From contig NZ_FXTJ01000010.1 in assembly GCF_900182545.1 (NCBI RefSeq), positions 118,443-182,442 on the forward strand: a DNA stretch of 64,000 bases, in the 5' to 3' direction. A model generated the notes under the pieces. That model did no database searches. It saw nothing but the letters and a program-made list of their open reading frames with translations, and was not told the DNA's origin. This document shows, in pieces, positions 40,699 to 49,773 of this stretch. The position numbers were made by a program, and so were the translations under genes. This DNA is from Geodermatophilus aquaeductus (GTDB lineage Bacteria > Actinomycetota > Actinomycetes > Mycobacteriales > Geodermatophilaceae). Positions within the stretch are counted from its first letter, which is position 1. Each line of letters begins with the position of its first letter.

Positions 40699-41730
40699 TC
40701 AGGTCGTCCCGACGTCCGCCGGCGGGCCGGGCCCGTCCGCCTCGGCCAGCCAGCCGGGCACGCTCACCTGCCACTCGGCGCGCTCGTCGGCGTGCACGCC
40801 GAGCAGGATGCGGTGCCAGCTCAGCGCCCGGGCCAGCGGCGCGATCCGCAGCGCGAGGTCGGCCAGGTCGCGGAGCACGGCGGCCTCGCCGAAGGCCTGC
40901 CACGGCCGCAGGTAGGCCTCGCGCAGCCGCAGCAGGACCGGCGAGCCGGCCGGCAGGTCGAGGACGGCGGCGGCCACCCGCAGCGGCACGAGCAGGCTGA
41001 GGAACGGGTGCGACACCGAGGCGTCGCCCCAGTCGAAGAACCGGTGGCCGTCCCCGGCCACGAAGACGTTGCCGTCGTGCAGGTCGTCGTGCTGCAGCGA
41101 CGCCGGCACCGGACCGGCGGCGAGCGCCCGGCAGAGCTCGGCGTGCTCGTCGGCGGACCCGCGCAGCCGCTCGCGCACGGCGGGGTCGAGGCCGTCGGAT
41201 GAACCGGTGAGCAGCGCGTCGTCGTCGGCGAGGAGGTCGGCGACCAGCCCGGGCAGCCGCTCGGGGCGCACGTCGGGCACCCCGAGGCCGACCATCCCGG
41301 CGGCGTGCGCCGCGACCTCGACCTGCAGGCGGGCGTGGTCGGCCAGCAGCGCCTCCCACGCCTCGACGGCGGAGCCGCGGCCGCTCGCGCGCAGCGTCGT
41401 CCCGCCGTCGGGCAGGAGCAGCAGCCGACGGCCGGCGTCCGCGCCCAGGGGCACCAGCACCCGGCCGGGCACCCAGCCGCCGAGGGCCGCGGCCAGCGGC
41501 GGCTCCTGCGCCGAGCCGGCACCCACGGACTTCAGCCACACCGCGCTGCCGTCGTCCGTGGGGATGCGGATCGCCGTCGACCAGGCGCGCACGTGCACCT
41601 GCTCCGGCGGGCCGGCGGGCCGGCGGCCGACGGCGGCGAGCCGCTCGTGTGCCCACTCGAGCGCGGGCCCCCGCCACGCCGGGTCGAGCCAGGTGGCGGC
41701 CCCCGTCAGGTCCGGTGCGTCGGTGCCCAC
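40699..41730 (-). CDS. Aminoglycoside-phosphotransferase-family kinase
   Basis: This 343-residue APH-fold protein has the Brenner motif SLQHDDLHDGNVFV (His214, Asp216, Asn221) and the metal-binding FFDWGDASVSHPF (Asp233). A short N-lobe carries VWLKSVGAG with a candidate ATP lysine. The family phosphorylates small molecules such as antibiotics, choline, homoserine or sugars. No resistance phenotype can be inferred from sequence. The leaderless GTG at 41730 lies 8 nt after TACCGT. Confidence 0.82.
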   Translation of the reverse strand: MGTDAPDLTGAATWLDPAWRGPALEWAHERLAAVGRRPAGPPEQVHVRAWSTAIRIPTDDGSAVWLKSVGAGSAQEPPLAAALGGWVPGRVLVPLGADAGRRLLLLPDGGTTLRASGRGSAVEAWEALLADHARLQVEVAAHAAGMVGLGVPDVRPERLPGLVADLLADDDALLTGSSDGLDPAVRERLRGSADEHAELCRALAAGPVPASLQHDDLHDGNVFVAGDGHRFFDWGDASVSHPFLSLLVPLRVAAAVLDLPAGSPVLLRLREAYLRPWQAFGEAAVLRDLADLALRIAPLARALSWHRILLGVHADERAEWQVSVPGWLAEADGPGPPADVGTT

Positions 41731-41738
41731 GCGGTGCG

Positions 41739-41744
41739 ACGGTA
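41739..41744 (-). promoter_or_regulatory. -10 element of leaderless phosphotransferase gene
   Basis: TACCGT on the minus strand is followed by 8 nt and the GTG at 41730. No ribosome-binding site is present. Confidence 0.45.
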
Positions 41745-41853
41745 GGGGACGCGGGTGCCGGTCGTCCGACGGCCGCGTGGGTGCCCGTTGCGGTCCGGGC
41801 GTCGGGCCGGGACCGTGACCGGGTCCCGTGCCGGTTCGGCCCCAGGAGGTCCC

Positions 41854-42282
41854 ATGTCGCAGGAGCGCGCCGGTCGCCGAGCACCCGGGGGCCCGGGCGA
41901 GGCAGGTACGCGCGGGGACGTCGCGACCGTGGGCAGCAGCGCAGTCGTCGGCAGCGCCGCCACCGCGCACAGCGGAGCCGTGGTCGGCAGCGCCAGCACC
42001 GCCGCCTCGGCCGGCGTCGTCGGCAGCGCGGCCACCGTCGCCGGTGCCGGCGTCGGGATGAGCGCGGGCGTCGCCGGCAGCGCGGGGGTGATCGGCAGCG
42101 CCGCTGTCGTCCTCAGCGCGGGTGTCGTGGGCAGCGCCGGCATCCTCGCCGGCGTCGCCAACGTCGGCTGTACGGCGTGCGTCGCCTGCGTCGCGTGCAT
42201 CGACTGCGTGGGGTGCGTCGGCTGCGTGGGGTGCGTCGGCCTGCGCGGGGCGGTGGGCGCGGTGGGCGTGCGCCGGCGGTAG
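41854..42282 (+). CDS. Hexapeptide-repeat protein with an eight-cysteine ladder
   Basis: This 142-residue protein starts after a perfect AGGAGGT site. Residues 26-103 consist of about 13 hexads of the form V-G-S-A-G/A-V. The repeat then changes to a run with Cys at 106, 109, 112, 115, 118, 121, 124 and 127, every third residue exactly, separated by Val-Gly, Val-Ala or Ile-Asp. The tail is basic. I know the cysteine run only from uncharacterised actinobacterial proteins. Hexads suggest a left-handed beta-helix, on which every third residue faces the same way, so the cysteines would line up as ladders able to bind metal ions. No signal peptide is seen. Confidence 0.7.
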   Translation: MSQERAGRRAPGGPGEAGTRGDVATVGSSAVVGSAATAHSGAVVGSASTAASAGVVGSAATVAGAGVGMSAGVAGSAGVIGSAAVVLSAGVVGSAGILAGVANVGCTACVACVACIDCVGCVGCVGCVGLRGAVGAVGVRRR

Positions 42283-42326
42283 GGCTCCGCCTGCGACCAC
42301 GGCACCGATGAGTCGGTCCCCCTCGC

Positions 42327-42347
42327 GCGGTCTTCCCTGGAGACCGC
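42327..42347 (+). terminator. Hairpin after the cysteine-ladder gene
   Basis: A perfect 7-bp stem (GCGGTCT / AGACCGC) with a 7-nt loop lies 45 nt downstream of the cysteine-ladder stop and 54 nt before the MFS start. It is a modest terminator candidate. Confidence 0.4.
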
Positions 42348-42400
42348 ACCGGCGCCGGGCACCCGCCCGCGGGACCCGGTGCCGACGACAGGAGGAGACC

Positions 42401-43864
42401 GTGGCCGACCGGGCACCCGCACTGGACCTGCGCTCGGGACCCGAGCGGGTCTTCGCGCACCTGCTGGTCAACAACCTGCTGGTCTCGGTCGTCAACTACA
42501 CCGTCTGGTTCGCGGTCACCTTCTGGGTGTTCCTGGAGACGGGGTCGGTGTTCGCCACCGGGATGATCGCCGGGATCTTCCTGGTCGCCACGGCCGCGAC
42601 CGGCATCTGGTTCGGCAGCCTCGTCGACCACCACCGCAAGCACGTCGTCCTGCAGGCCTCGGCGGCCGCGTCCACCGCGCTCTACGGGCTCGCGCTCGCG
42701 GTGTACCTGCTGACCCCGGAGGAGTCCTTCACGACGGCGGGCAGCCTGCCGCTGTGGTGCTTCGTCGTGCTGCTCATGCTGGGCGTGATCGCCGGCAACC
42801 CGCGCATGATCGCGCTGCCGACCCTGGTGACGCTGCTGGTCCCGGCGGACCGGCGGGACCGGGCCAACGGCCTGGCCGGGTCGGCCAGCGGCCTGTCCAT
42901 GCTGGTCACGTCGGTGATCAGCGGGCTGCTGGTCGCCTTCGGCGGCATGACCGCCGTCCTCGCGGTGACCCTGACCGTCCTGGTGCTGTCGATCGCGCAC
43001 CTGACCCGGGTGCGGGTGCCGGGGGACCGGGCGGCCGCCTCCGCCGAGGGCGGGGAGGACGCGACGGCCGGGTCCGGCGTGGACCTGCGGGGGACGCTCC
43101 GCCTGGTCCGCGGGGTGCCCGGGCTGCTGCCGCTGGTCCTGTTCAGCTGCTTCAACAACTTCCTCGGCGGGGCGTTCATGGCGCTGATGGACCCCTACGG
43201 CCTGTCGCTGGTGTCGGTGCAGGCGTGGGGGCTGCTGTGGGGCGGGCTGTCGGCGCTGATGATCGTCGGCGGGCTGCTCGTGGCACGGATCGGTCTGGGC
43301 AGCCGCCCGATCCGGGTCCTGCTGCTGGTCAACGCGGTGATGTGGGCCGGGACGATGCTGTTCCCGCTGGCCGCCTCGGTGGTCACCCTGACCCTGGCGA
43401 TGGCGGTGTTCATGCTCGTGATGCCCTTCGCCGAGGCCGCCGAGCAGACCGTGCTGCAGCGGGTGGTGCCCTACGAGCGGCAGGGCCGGGTGTTCGGCTT
43501 CGCCCAGAGCGTCGAGCAGGCGGCCTCGCCGCTGACCGCCTTCCTCATGGCACCGCTCACCGAGTTCGTCGTCATCCCCTTCATGACCGACGGCGCCGGC
43601 GCGCGGGCGATCGGCAGCTGGTTCGGGACCGGCCCTGCCCGCGGCATCGCCCTGGTCTTCGTCGTCACCGGGGCGATCGGGCTGCTCGTCGTCCTGGCGG
43701 CGTTGGCCAGCCCCGCCTACCGGCGGTTGAGCGCGGCCTACGCCGCGGCCCGCGACGACGCCCCCGCCGCCGCGGACGAGCCGGTGACCGTCCTCGACCC
43801 GGGCCTGCCCGCGGTCTCCGGCCCGGTCGCCGCGGCCCGTGCCGGAGGCGAACTGGTGGCCTGA
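42401..43864 (+). CDS. MFS transporter (drug-efflux type)
   Basis: This 487-residue membrane protein has about 12 predicted helices, a cytoplasmic loop at about 205-225 and the conserved loop pattern GSLVDHHRKHVVLQ between helices 2 and 3. A long N-terminal half and an exporter-like EQTVLQRVVPYERQGRVFGF segment resemble DHA3/MefA-type exporters. GGAGGAGACC precedes the GTG at 42401. It lies just after the cysteine-ladder gene on the same strand and may share readthrough. The substrate is unknown. Confidence 0.85.
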   Translation: MADRAPALDLRSGPERVFAHLLVNNLLVSVVNYTVWFAVTFWVFLETGSVFATGMIAGIFLVATAATGIWFGSLVDHHRKHVVLQASAAASTALYGLALAVYLLTPEESFTTAGSLPLWCFVVLLMLGVIAGNPRMIALPTLVTLLVPADRRDRANGLAGSASGLSMLVTSVISGLLVAFGGMTAVLAVTLTVLVLSIAHLTRVRVPGDRAAASAEGGEDATAGSGVDLRGTLRLVRGVPGLLPLVLFSCFNNFLGGAFMALMDPYGLSLVSVQAWGLLWGGLSALMIVGGLLVARIGLGSRPIRVLLLVNAVMWAGTMLFPLAASVVTLTLAMAVFMLVMPFAEAAEQTVLQRVVPYERQGRVFGFAQSVEQAASPLTAFLMAPLTEFVVIPFMTDGAGARAIGSWFGTGPARGIALVFVVTGAIGLLVVLAALASPAYRRLSAAYAAARDDAPAAADEPVTVLDPGLPAVSGPVAAARAGGELVA

Positions 43865-43987
43865 CCCCGGGCGGGCGACGTCCGGCGCTCCTGTCCTCCC
43901 GCGTCCGACCCCGCCGCCCATATCGTGCGACCAGCTCCCCGGGCGTCGCCGATCGCCCACCCAGCAGCCGGACGGTGGTGGGCGCTG

Positions 43988-46735
43988 ATGCGCGCGGACG
44001 GAACGACGGCCGGTCTGGTCGGCCGGGACGCGCAGATGGACGCGCTCGAGCGGCTCCTGCACGGCGTCCGGCACCGCGGTGTCGCCGTCCTGGTCCGTGG
44101 CGAGGCAGGGATCGGCAAGTCCGCCCTCCTCCACCACGTGTCCGGGACCGCGGCCGCGCTCGGGCTGCGGGTGGTGAGCACGACCGGCGTCGAGTCCGAG
44201 GCGACCCTCCCGTTCGCCGGCCTCCACCAGCTCGTCCGGCCCCTGCTCGGCCGCCTCCCCGCGCTGCCCGCCCCGCAGCGGCGGGCGCTCAGGGCGGCGT
44301 TCGGCCTGACCGACGACGCCGCACCGGAGCTGTTCCTGACCGGTCTGGCGGCCCTGACCCTGATCAGCGACAGCGCCGCCGACCAGCCCCTCGTGCTGGT
44401 GGTCGACGACGCGCACTGGCTCGACCGGCCCAGCGCCGACGTCCTCGGGTTCGTCGCCCGGCGACTGGAGTCCGAGGCGGTGGTGCTGGTGGCCGCCCAG
44501 CGGGACGGGTTCCCGCCCGTCCTCTCCGGCCCGGCGCTGGTGGAGCACCACCTGGCGCGCCTGGACCGGCGCGCCGCCGAGGACGTGCTCGCGCGCCGGG
44601 CACCGCAGCTCGACCCGGCCGTCCGCCGGCGCCTGCTGGCCGAGGCCACGGGCAACCCCCTCGCGCTGGTGGAGCTGCCCCTGGAGGGCTCGCGGGACGA
44701 GTGGGCGCCCCTGACGCTGACCGCGCGACTGGAGCAGGCGTTCGCGGACCGGCTCCCCGGGCTGCCCGACGAGACCCGGGACCTGCTGCTCGTCGCCGCC
44801 CTGGAGGACGGGGGCGACCTGGGGGCGGCCCGGGCCGCGGCGTCCGCACTCCGCGGCCACGAGGTGACCGCGGAGGCACTGACCCCGGCGGTCGAGGTCG
44901 GGCTCGTCGTGGCCGACGGGGCGGGGCTGGCCTTCCGTCACCCGCTGGTCCGCCACGCGATCCGCCAGCGGGCCACCCTGGCCGAGCGGCAGCGCGCCCA
45001 CGTCGCGCTCGCCGGGACGCTGCGCGACCCGGACCGGCAGACCTGGCACCGGGCGGTCGCCTGCGACGCGCCGGACGACGCGGTGGCCGCCGACCTGGAG
45101 GACGCCGCGGCCCGCGCACAGCGCCGCGGTGGCGTGGCGGCGGCGCAGGCGGCGCTCGAGCGCGCCGCACGGTTGACCGCGGATCCGGCGGAGCGGGCGC
45201 GGCGCTACCTGCAGGCGGCCGAGCTCGCCTTCGAGTGGGGGCGGCCCGACGTCGTCGACCGCCTCCTGCAGGAGACCGCGGCCCTCGACGTCCCGGCTCG
45301 GGAGCGGACCCGCATGACGGTGATCCGGGAGGGGTTCGAGGAGGGCATCCGCGACGTGCGCGCGGGCACCCGGGTGCTGACCGAGGTCGCCGCCGCGGCC
45401 GCCGCCGACGGCCGGGCCGACCAGGCACTGAGGTTCCTCCAGGCCGCGTCCCTGCGGTGCTGGTGGGCCGATCCCGGCGCCGAGGCGCGCGCCCGCCTCC
45501 TGGAGGTCGTCGACCGGGCCCTCGACCCGGACGACGTGCTCGTGCTCGAGGTCCTCTCCTACGTGGCGCCGTTCGAGCGCGGGGCGCTGGTCCTCGACCG
45601 GCTGCGCGCCCTGTCCGGCGGTCCGGTGGACGCGCTGCGGGCCCAGGCCGCCGGCGACGCGGCGAGCGTCGTGGGGGACTTCCCGCTCGCCGTGGAGTTC
45701 CTGACGTCGGCGCAGACCGGCCTCCGGGCCGAGGGCCGACTCGGGCTCCTGGGACGGGCCCTGGCCGTGCAGGCGTGGAGTGCGCTCAACGTCGGGAGGT
45801 TCGACCTGGCCGCCACGGCTGCCGACGAGGCGGCCCGGCTCGCCGCCGACTCCGCGCAGCCGCTCATGGGGGCCGTCGCCCTGGTGGTCCAGTCGGTGGT
45901 CTCCGCGGTCCGCGGCGCCGAGGACGTCGAGGACCGCCTCGCCGAGGCGGCCCGGCTGGGCCTGGAGGTCGACTCGAACGCCGTCCTGGCGGGGGTGCAG
46001 TTCGCCCGGGGCACGGTCGCGCTGGACCGTGGGCTGCACCAGGCGGCCTGGGACCACCTCGTCCGCCTCTCCGACCCGGCCGACCCCGCCCACCACCCCG
46101 TGGTGCGCAGCTTCGCCGTCGGCGACCTGGTGGAGGCGGCCGTCCACAGCGGGCACCGGTCCGAGGTCGGGCCGATCGTGGCGGACCTCGAGGAGATCGC
46201 GGCGCGGACGTCGTCACCGGTGCTGCTCGTCGGACTGCGGTACGGCCGGGCGCTCCTGGCCCCCGAGGACGAGGCCGAGGACCTCTTCTCCGCAGCCCTG
46301 GCGGCAGACCTGTCCGCCTGGCCCTTCGCCCGTGCCCGCCTGCAGCTGGCCCACGGTGCCTGGCGGCGCCGGCGCCGGCGGGCGGCGGAGTCCCGGGCTC
46401 CGCTGCGGGCCGCGCGGGACACCTTCGACGCCCTGGGCGCCGCCGGCTGGGGGGACCGGGCACGCTCCGAGCTGCGGGCCTCCGGGGAGCAGAGCCGGCC
46501 GCGCACCCCGGAGGCGCGCGAGCAGCTGAGCCCGCAGGAACTCCTGATCGCGCAACTGGCGGCGCAGGGCCTGACCAACCGGGAGATCGGCGCGCGGCTG
46601 TACCTGTCGCACCGGACGGTCGGCACGCACCTGCACCGGATCTTCCCGAAGCTGGGCATCACGTCCCGCGTGGCCCTGCGTGCCGCGATCGGTCCGGAAC
46701 CGGCCACCTCCACCGTCGCCGCGACCGTCACCTGA
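43988..46735 (+). CDS. Large ATP-binding LuxR-family regulator (LAL/MalT type)
   Basis: This 915-residue regulator has an N-terminal AAA-type ATPase with Walker A GEAGIGKS (38-45) and Walker B LVLVVDDAHWLD (about 134-145). A long helical TPR-like middle follows, and a C-terminal LuxR HTH (LSPQELLIAQLAAQGLTNRE, then LSHRTVGTHLHRIFPKLGIT). ATP-dependent oligomerisation and activation are typical of the class. The ATG at 43988 marks the start of homology. The hydrolase gene at 46834 follows 98 nt later and is a candidate target. Confidence 0.9.
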   Translation: MRADGTTAGLVGRDAQMDALERLLHGVRHRGVAVLVRGEAGIGKSALLHHVSGTAAALGLRVVSTTGVESEATLPFAGLHQLVRPLLGRLPALPAPQRRALRAAFGLTDDAAPELFLTGLAALTLISDSAADQPLVLVVDDAHWLDRPSADVLGFVARRLESEAVVLVAAQRDGFPPVLSGPALVEHHLARLDRRAAEDVLARRAPQLDPAVRRRLLAEATGNPLALVELPLEGSRDEWAPLTLTARLEQAFADRLPGLPDETRDLLLVAALEDGGDLGAARAAASALRGHEVTAEALTPAVEVGLVVADGAGLAFRHPLVRHAIRQRATLAERQRAHVALAGTLRDPDRQTWHRAVACDAPDDAVAADLEDAAARAQRRGGVAAAQAALERAARLTADPAERARRYLQAAELAFEWGRPDVVDRLLQETAALDVPARERTRMTVIREGFEEGIRDVRAGTRVLTEVAAAAAADGRADQALRFLQAASLRCWWADPGAEARARLLEVVDRALDPDDVLVLEVLSYVAPFERGALVLDRLRALSGGPVDALRAQAAGDAASVVGDFPLAVEFLTSAQTGLRAEGRLGLLGRALAVQAWSALNVGRFDLAATAADEAARLAADSAQPLMGAVALVVQSVVSAVRGAEDVEDRLAEAARLGLEVDSNAVLAGVQFARGTVALDRGLHQAAWDHLVRLSDPADPAHHPVVRSFAVGDLVEAAVHSGHRSEVGPIVADLEEIAARTSSPVLLVGLRYGRALLAPEDEAEDLFSAALAADLSAWPFARARLQLAHGAWRRRRRRAAESRAPLRAARDTFDALGAAGWGDRARSELRASGEQSRPRTPEAREQLSPQELLIAQLAAQGLTNREIGARLYLSHRTVGTHLHRIFPKLGITSRVALRAAIGPEPATSTVAATVT

Positions 46736-46833
46736 CGTACGCGAGGCGGGGGGTCGGCTTCCTACGGTCGGCGAACCAGCGCTGACGCGGCCGATCCGGT
46801 CGTCGGGGTCGCTGCCGATCGAGAGGGACGACG

Positions 46834-47583
46834 ATGACCATCGACACCGACGAGCGCCCGCCCGCAGGGGAGAAGCCCACCGTGGTGCTCGTGCACGGCG
46901 CCTTCGCCGAGTCCGCGAGCTGGAACGGGGTGATCGAGCAGCTCCGGAGCGAGGGCTATCCGGTCCTCGCCGCGGCGAACCCGCTGCGGGGCCTGCGCAG
47001 CGACGCCGACCAGCTGCGCGGCGTCCTGGACCAGGTGGGTGGCCCGATCGTCCTGGCCGGCCACTCCTACGGGGGCTCGGTGATGAGCGTGGCCGCGGAC
47101 GGACACCCCGGCGTCCGGGCGCTCGTCTACGTGGGCAGCTTCCTGCTGGAGGAGGGGGAGAGCACCGGCGAGCTGGCCGGGAGGTTCCCCGGCAACGAGC
47201 TGGGGTCCGCACTGGACCCCGTCCCCGTCCCCGACGGGCACGGCGGCACGGTGACCGACCTCTACATCCGGCCCGACAGGTTCCGGCGGGTGTTCGCCGC
47301 CGACGTCCCCCCGGAGGTGGCCGACCTCATGGTCGCGACGCAGCGGCCGATCACCAGCGAGGCGCTGGAGGAGAAGGCGACGGCGGCGGCCTGGCGGACG
47401 ATCCCGTCCTGGACCCTGGTCACGCGCCAGGACCTGGCGGTCCCGGCCGAGGCGCAGGTCTTCATGGCCGAGCGCGCGCGGTCCACGGCCGTCGAGGTCG
47501 ACGCCTCCCACGCCGTCGCGGTGTCCCGGCCCGGCGCGGTCGCCGACCTGATCGCGGAGGCCGCTCGCGCGACGGCCGGCTGA
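46834..47583 (+). CDS. Alpha/beta hydrolase (HNL/salicylate-esterase-like)
   Basis: This 249-residue protein has LVHGAFAESASWNGVI, the nucleophile elbow LAGHSYGGSVMS and a late His in VEVDASHAVAVSRPGAV. The layout resembles AB_hydrolase_6 proteins found beside LAL regulators. GAGAGGGAC precedes the ATG. TACGGT at 46763-46768 is the likely -10, giving a leader of about 60 nt. It probably responds to the regulator upstream. The substrate is unknown. Confidence 0.85.
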   Translation: MTIDTDERPPAGEKPTVVLVHGAFAESASWNGVIEQLRSEGYPVLAAANPLRGLRSDADQLRGVLDQVGGPIVLAGHSYGGSVMSVAADGHPGVRALVYVGSFLLEEGESTGELAGRFPGNELGSALDPVPVPDGHGGTVTDLYIRPDRFRRVFAADVPPEVADLMVATQRPITSEALEEKATAAAWRTIPSWTLVTRQDLAVPAEAQVFMAERARSTAVEVDASHAVAVSRPGAVADLIAEAARATAG

Positions 47584-47616
47584 GACGCCGAGCCACGACC
47601 GTCCCGCCGGCTCGGG

Positions 47617-47760
47617 TCACGCGTGGCCGCAGGCGCGGCAGGAGATCCCCCGGTGCGGGAACCTGGTGAGGCCTCCGCCGCCGCAGGACCGCCCCTGTGC
47701 CCGTGGGTCGGCGTTCCCCGGAGCGGCCTGCCGACGTCCGGCGGTGGCGGGCGTCACCAT
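47617..47760 (-). CDS. Possible small zinc-ribbon-like protein
   Basis: This 47-residue frame lies in the otherwise empty 47584-47899 stretch. It ends SCGGGGLTRFPHRGISCRACGHA, with three cysteines and a terminal His that could form a zinc site, a pattern seen at the ends of small actinobacterial proteins. GGGGA lies near the ATG but spacing is poor, and no terminator or clear promoter supports it. The rest of the stretch holds only the GGGAGAGGGAG leader of the dehydrogenase gene. Confidence 0.3.
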   Translation of the reverse strand: MVTPATAGRRQAAPGNADPRAQGRSCGGGGLTRFPHRGISCRACGHA

Positions 47761-47899
47761 GGTCCCCAGCGTGAGGGCGTGCGCGCAGTCGCCAGCTGTG
47801 CGCCACCCTCGCGGCGAGGTCCGGGACCGGCCGTGAGGACGACCGACCCCCACACCGTGCGCGACGCAGCGGACGCGAGCAGCCAGGGAGAGGGAGATC

Positions 47900-49189
47900 A
47901 TGCAGTTCACCGAACAGGGCCAGGCGGCCCTGGCCGAGGTCCGACGCTTCATGGCGGACCACGTCTATCCGAACGAGCGGGAGTACCACGAGCAGCTCGA
48001 GCACGTGGGGCCGGCCGGCTACCCGCCGATCATGGACAAGCTCAAGGCGGCCGCGCGGGAGCGTGGACTGTGGAACCTGTTCCTGCCGCACCTCGAGCCG
48101 GACCACCCCGGCACGAAGCTGTCGAACCTGGACTACGCGCCGATCTCCGAGGAGCTCGGCAAGGTCGGGTTCGCCTCCGAGGCGCTCAACTGCAACGCGC
48201 CGGACACCGGCAACATGGAGGTCCTGAACCTCTACGGGTCGGAGGAGGTCAAGCAGCGGTGGCTGCTGCCGCTGCTGGAGGGCGAGATCCGCTCCGCGTT
48301 CTGCATGACCGAGCCCGACTCGGCATCGTCCGACGCCACCAACATCAGCCTGCGCATCGAGCGGGACGGCGACGAGTACGTCCTCAACGGCCGCAAGTGG
48401 TTCAGCTCCGGCGCGCTGGGCGAGCGGTGCCGGGTCTTCATCGTCATGGGCAAGACGGATCCGCAGGCACCGCGGCACACCCAGCAGTCGATGATCGTCG
48501 TGCCCAAGGACACGCCCGGTGTGTCGTTCGGCCGCAGCCCGACCGTGTTCGGCTACGCCGACCGCGGCGGGCACCCCGAGGTCGTCTTCGAGGACGTCCG
48601 CGTCCCGGCGGGCAACCTGCTCGGCCAGGAGGGCAGCGGCTTCGCCATCTCCCAGGCGCGGCTCGGACCCGGCCGCATCCACCACTGCATGCGCTCCCTC
48701 GGCGCCGCCGAGCGCGCCCTCGACCTGATGGTCGAGCGGGCGCTGCAGCGCGAGACGTTCGGCACGCTCGTCGCGCAGAAGGGCGTGGTGCAGGACTGGA
48801 TCGCCGAGTCCCGCATCGAGATCGACATGGCGCGCCGGTACGTCCTGCACACCGCGCACCTCATGGACACCGTCGGCAACAAGGCCGCAGCGACCGAGAT
48901 CTCCGGCATCAAGGTCGCCGTCCCGAACATCGTGCTCAAGGTCATCGACCGCGCGATCCAGGTGCACGGCGCGGCCGGCGTCACGCAGTTCACCCCGCTC
49001 GCCGAGATGTACGCGCACCAGCGCACGCTCCGCATCGCCGACGGGCCGGACGAGGTGCACAAGATGACCATCGCGCGCCGCGAGATCCTCAAGCACGACC
49101 CCGCCTTCCGGATGTCGGGCAGCGGCAGCTCCAAGCCGTGGACCGCCACGGACCAGAAGGACGACGTGCAGGTGTTCTCCCGGCCGTAG
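47900..49189 (+). CDS. Acyl-CoA dehydrogenase (ACAD10/11-like)
   Basis: This 429-residue flavoprotein has FCMTEPDSASSDATNI for FAD/substrate contact, RETFGTLVAQKGVVQDWIAE in the C-terminal bundle, and IQVHGAAGVTQ with RIADGPDEVHKMTIARRE near the active site. The last motif is typical of the ACAD10/11 group, which can act on branched or 4-hydroxy acyl-CoAs. GGGAGAGGGAG precedes the ATG. It appears monocistronic with strong hairpins downstream. Confidence 0.9.
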   Translation: MQFTEQGQAALAEVRRFMADHVYPNEREYHEQLEHVGPAGYPPIMDKLKAAARERGLWNLFLPHLEPDHPGTKLSNLDYAPISEELGKVGFASEALNCNAPDTGNMEVLNLYGSEEVKQRWLLPLLEGEIRSAFCMTEPDSASSDATNISLRIERDGDEYVLNGRKWFSSGALGERCRVFIVMGKTDPQAPRHTQQSMIVVPKDTPGVSFGRSPTVFGYADRGGHPEVVFEDVRVPAGNLLGQEGSGFAISQARLGPGRIHHCMRSLGAAERALDLMVERALQRETFGTLVAQKGVVQDWIAESRIEIDMARRYVLHTAHLMDTVGNKAAATEISGIKVAVPNIVLKVIDRAIQVHGAAGVTQFTPLAEMYAHQRTLRIADGPDEVHKMTIARREILKHDPAFRMSGSGSSKPWTATDQKDDVQVFSRP

Positions 49190-49243
49190 CCCGGCGGGGC
49201 AGGACCGGACCCGGGGGGCGTCCGCGTGCCCCTCGGACACGGC

Positions 49244-49276
49244 AGGGGCCCCGCGGTCACCGACCGCGGGGCCTCT
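49244..49276. terminator. Main terminator of the convergent pair
   Basis: A 12-bp perfect stem (GGCCCCGCGGTC / GACCGCGGGGCC) with a 3-nt loop extends to 15 bp with one G-T pair. It lies 54 nt after the acyl-CoA dehydrogenase stop. Confidence 0.75.
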
Positions 49277-49281
49277 CGCGT

Positions 49282-49308
49282 CTCCGGCAGGCGTGCCGTC
49301 TGCCGGAG
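49282..49308. terminator. Second hairpin of the convergent pair
   Basis: A perfect 9-bp stem (CTCCGGCAG / CTGCCGGAG) with a 9-nt loop lies 17 nt beyond the stop of the minus-strand gene at 49326. It probably serves that gene. Confidence 0.55.
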
Positions 49309-49325
49309 GCGGCACCCGAGGCGGC

Positions 49326-49640
49326 TCAGCGCGGCCAGCGCACCTCGATCCGGGTGACCGAGACCTCGATCCACGGTCCGGGAGGACGCGTGACCAGCGC
49401 CTCCCGGGCCGCCTGCTCCACCACCTGGCGTGCCATCTCCGCGGCGCGGGCGGTGACCGCCGCCGCGACCGCGAACGCCGAGGCGGTGACCAACGACCCG
49501 GCGGTCGTGCCGCGGAGCAGGGCCGGGAGGAGGGACCGCACCGCGGCCGGCACCGTGCCCAGCGCCGTGCGCCGCTGGGGCACTCGGCTCCCGTCCGCCC
49601 GGTAGACCTCGCTCGGCTCGATCGGCTGCTGGCGGGTCAT
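49326..49640 (-). CDS. Small protein with one hydrophobic segment, unknown function
   Basis: This 104-residue protein has a polar start (MTRQQPIEPSEVYRADGSRV), a hydrophobic Ala/Val-rich segment (about 45-68), an amphipathic helix and a beta-like end (PWIEVSVTRIEVRWPR). GAGAGGGG precedes the ATG. I do not recognise the family. It is divergent from the leaderless small gene at 49774 and may be membrane-associated. Confidence 0.6.
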   Translation of the reverse strand: MTRQQPIEPSEVYRADGSRVPQRRTALGTVPAAVRSLLPALLRGTTAGSLVTASAFAVAAAVTARAAEMARQVVEQAAREALVTRPPGPWIEVSVTRIEVRWPR

Positions 49641-49761
49641 GGCGCCACCCCTCTCGTCGCGTCCGATCCTCGCCCCGCACGCCGTGCCGGTCCAGCGAGC
49701 GCGGAGGATCCCGGCGGATCGTCGCGGGGAGCGAAGAGGCCCCGAGCGGGCTCCGGGTCCC

Positions 49762-49767
49762 TACGCT
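49762..49767 (+). promoter_or_regulatory. -10 element of leaderless small gene
   Basis: TACGCT lies 6 nt before the ATG at 49774. No ribosome-binding site is present. Confidence 0.5.
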
Positions 49768-49773
49768 CGAGGG

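Noticed and set aside
42113..46785. Very long frames on both strands (1347 and 1468 codons) over the MFS and LuxR genes
   Set aside because: They are low-complexity Gly/Arg/Pro/Ala shadows of two well-supported genes, typical of DNA at this GC content.
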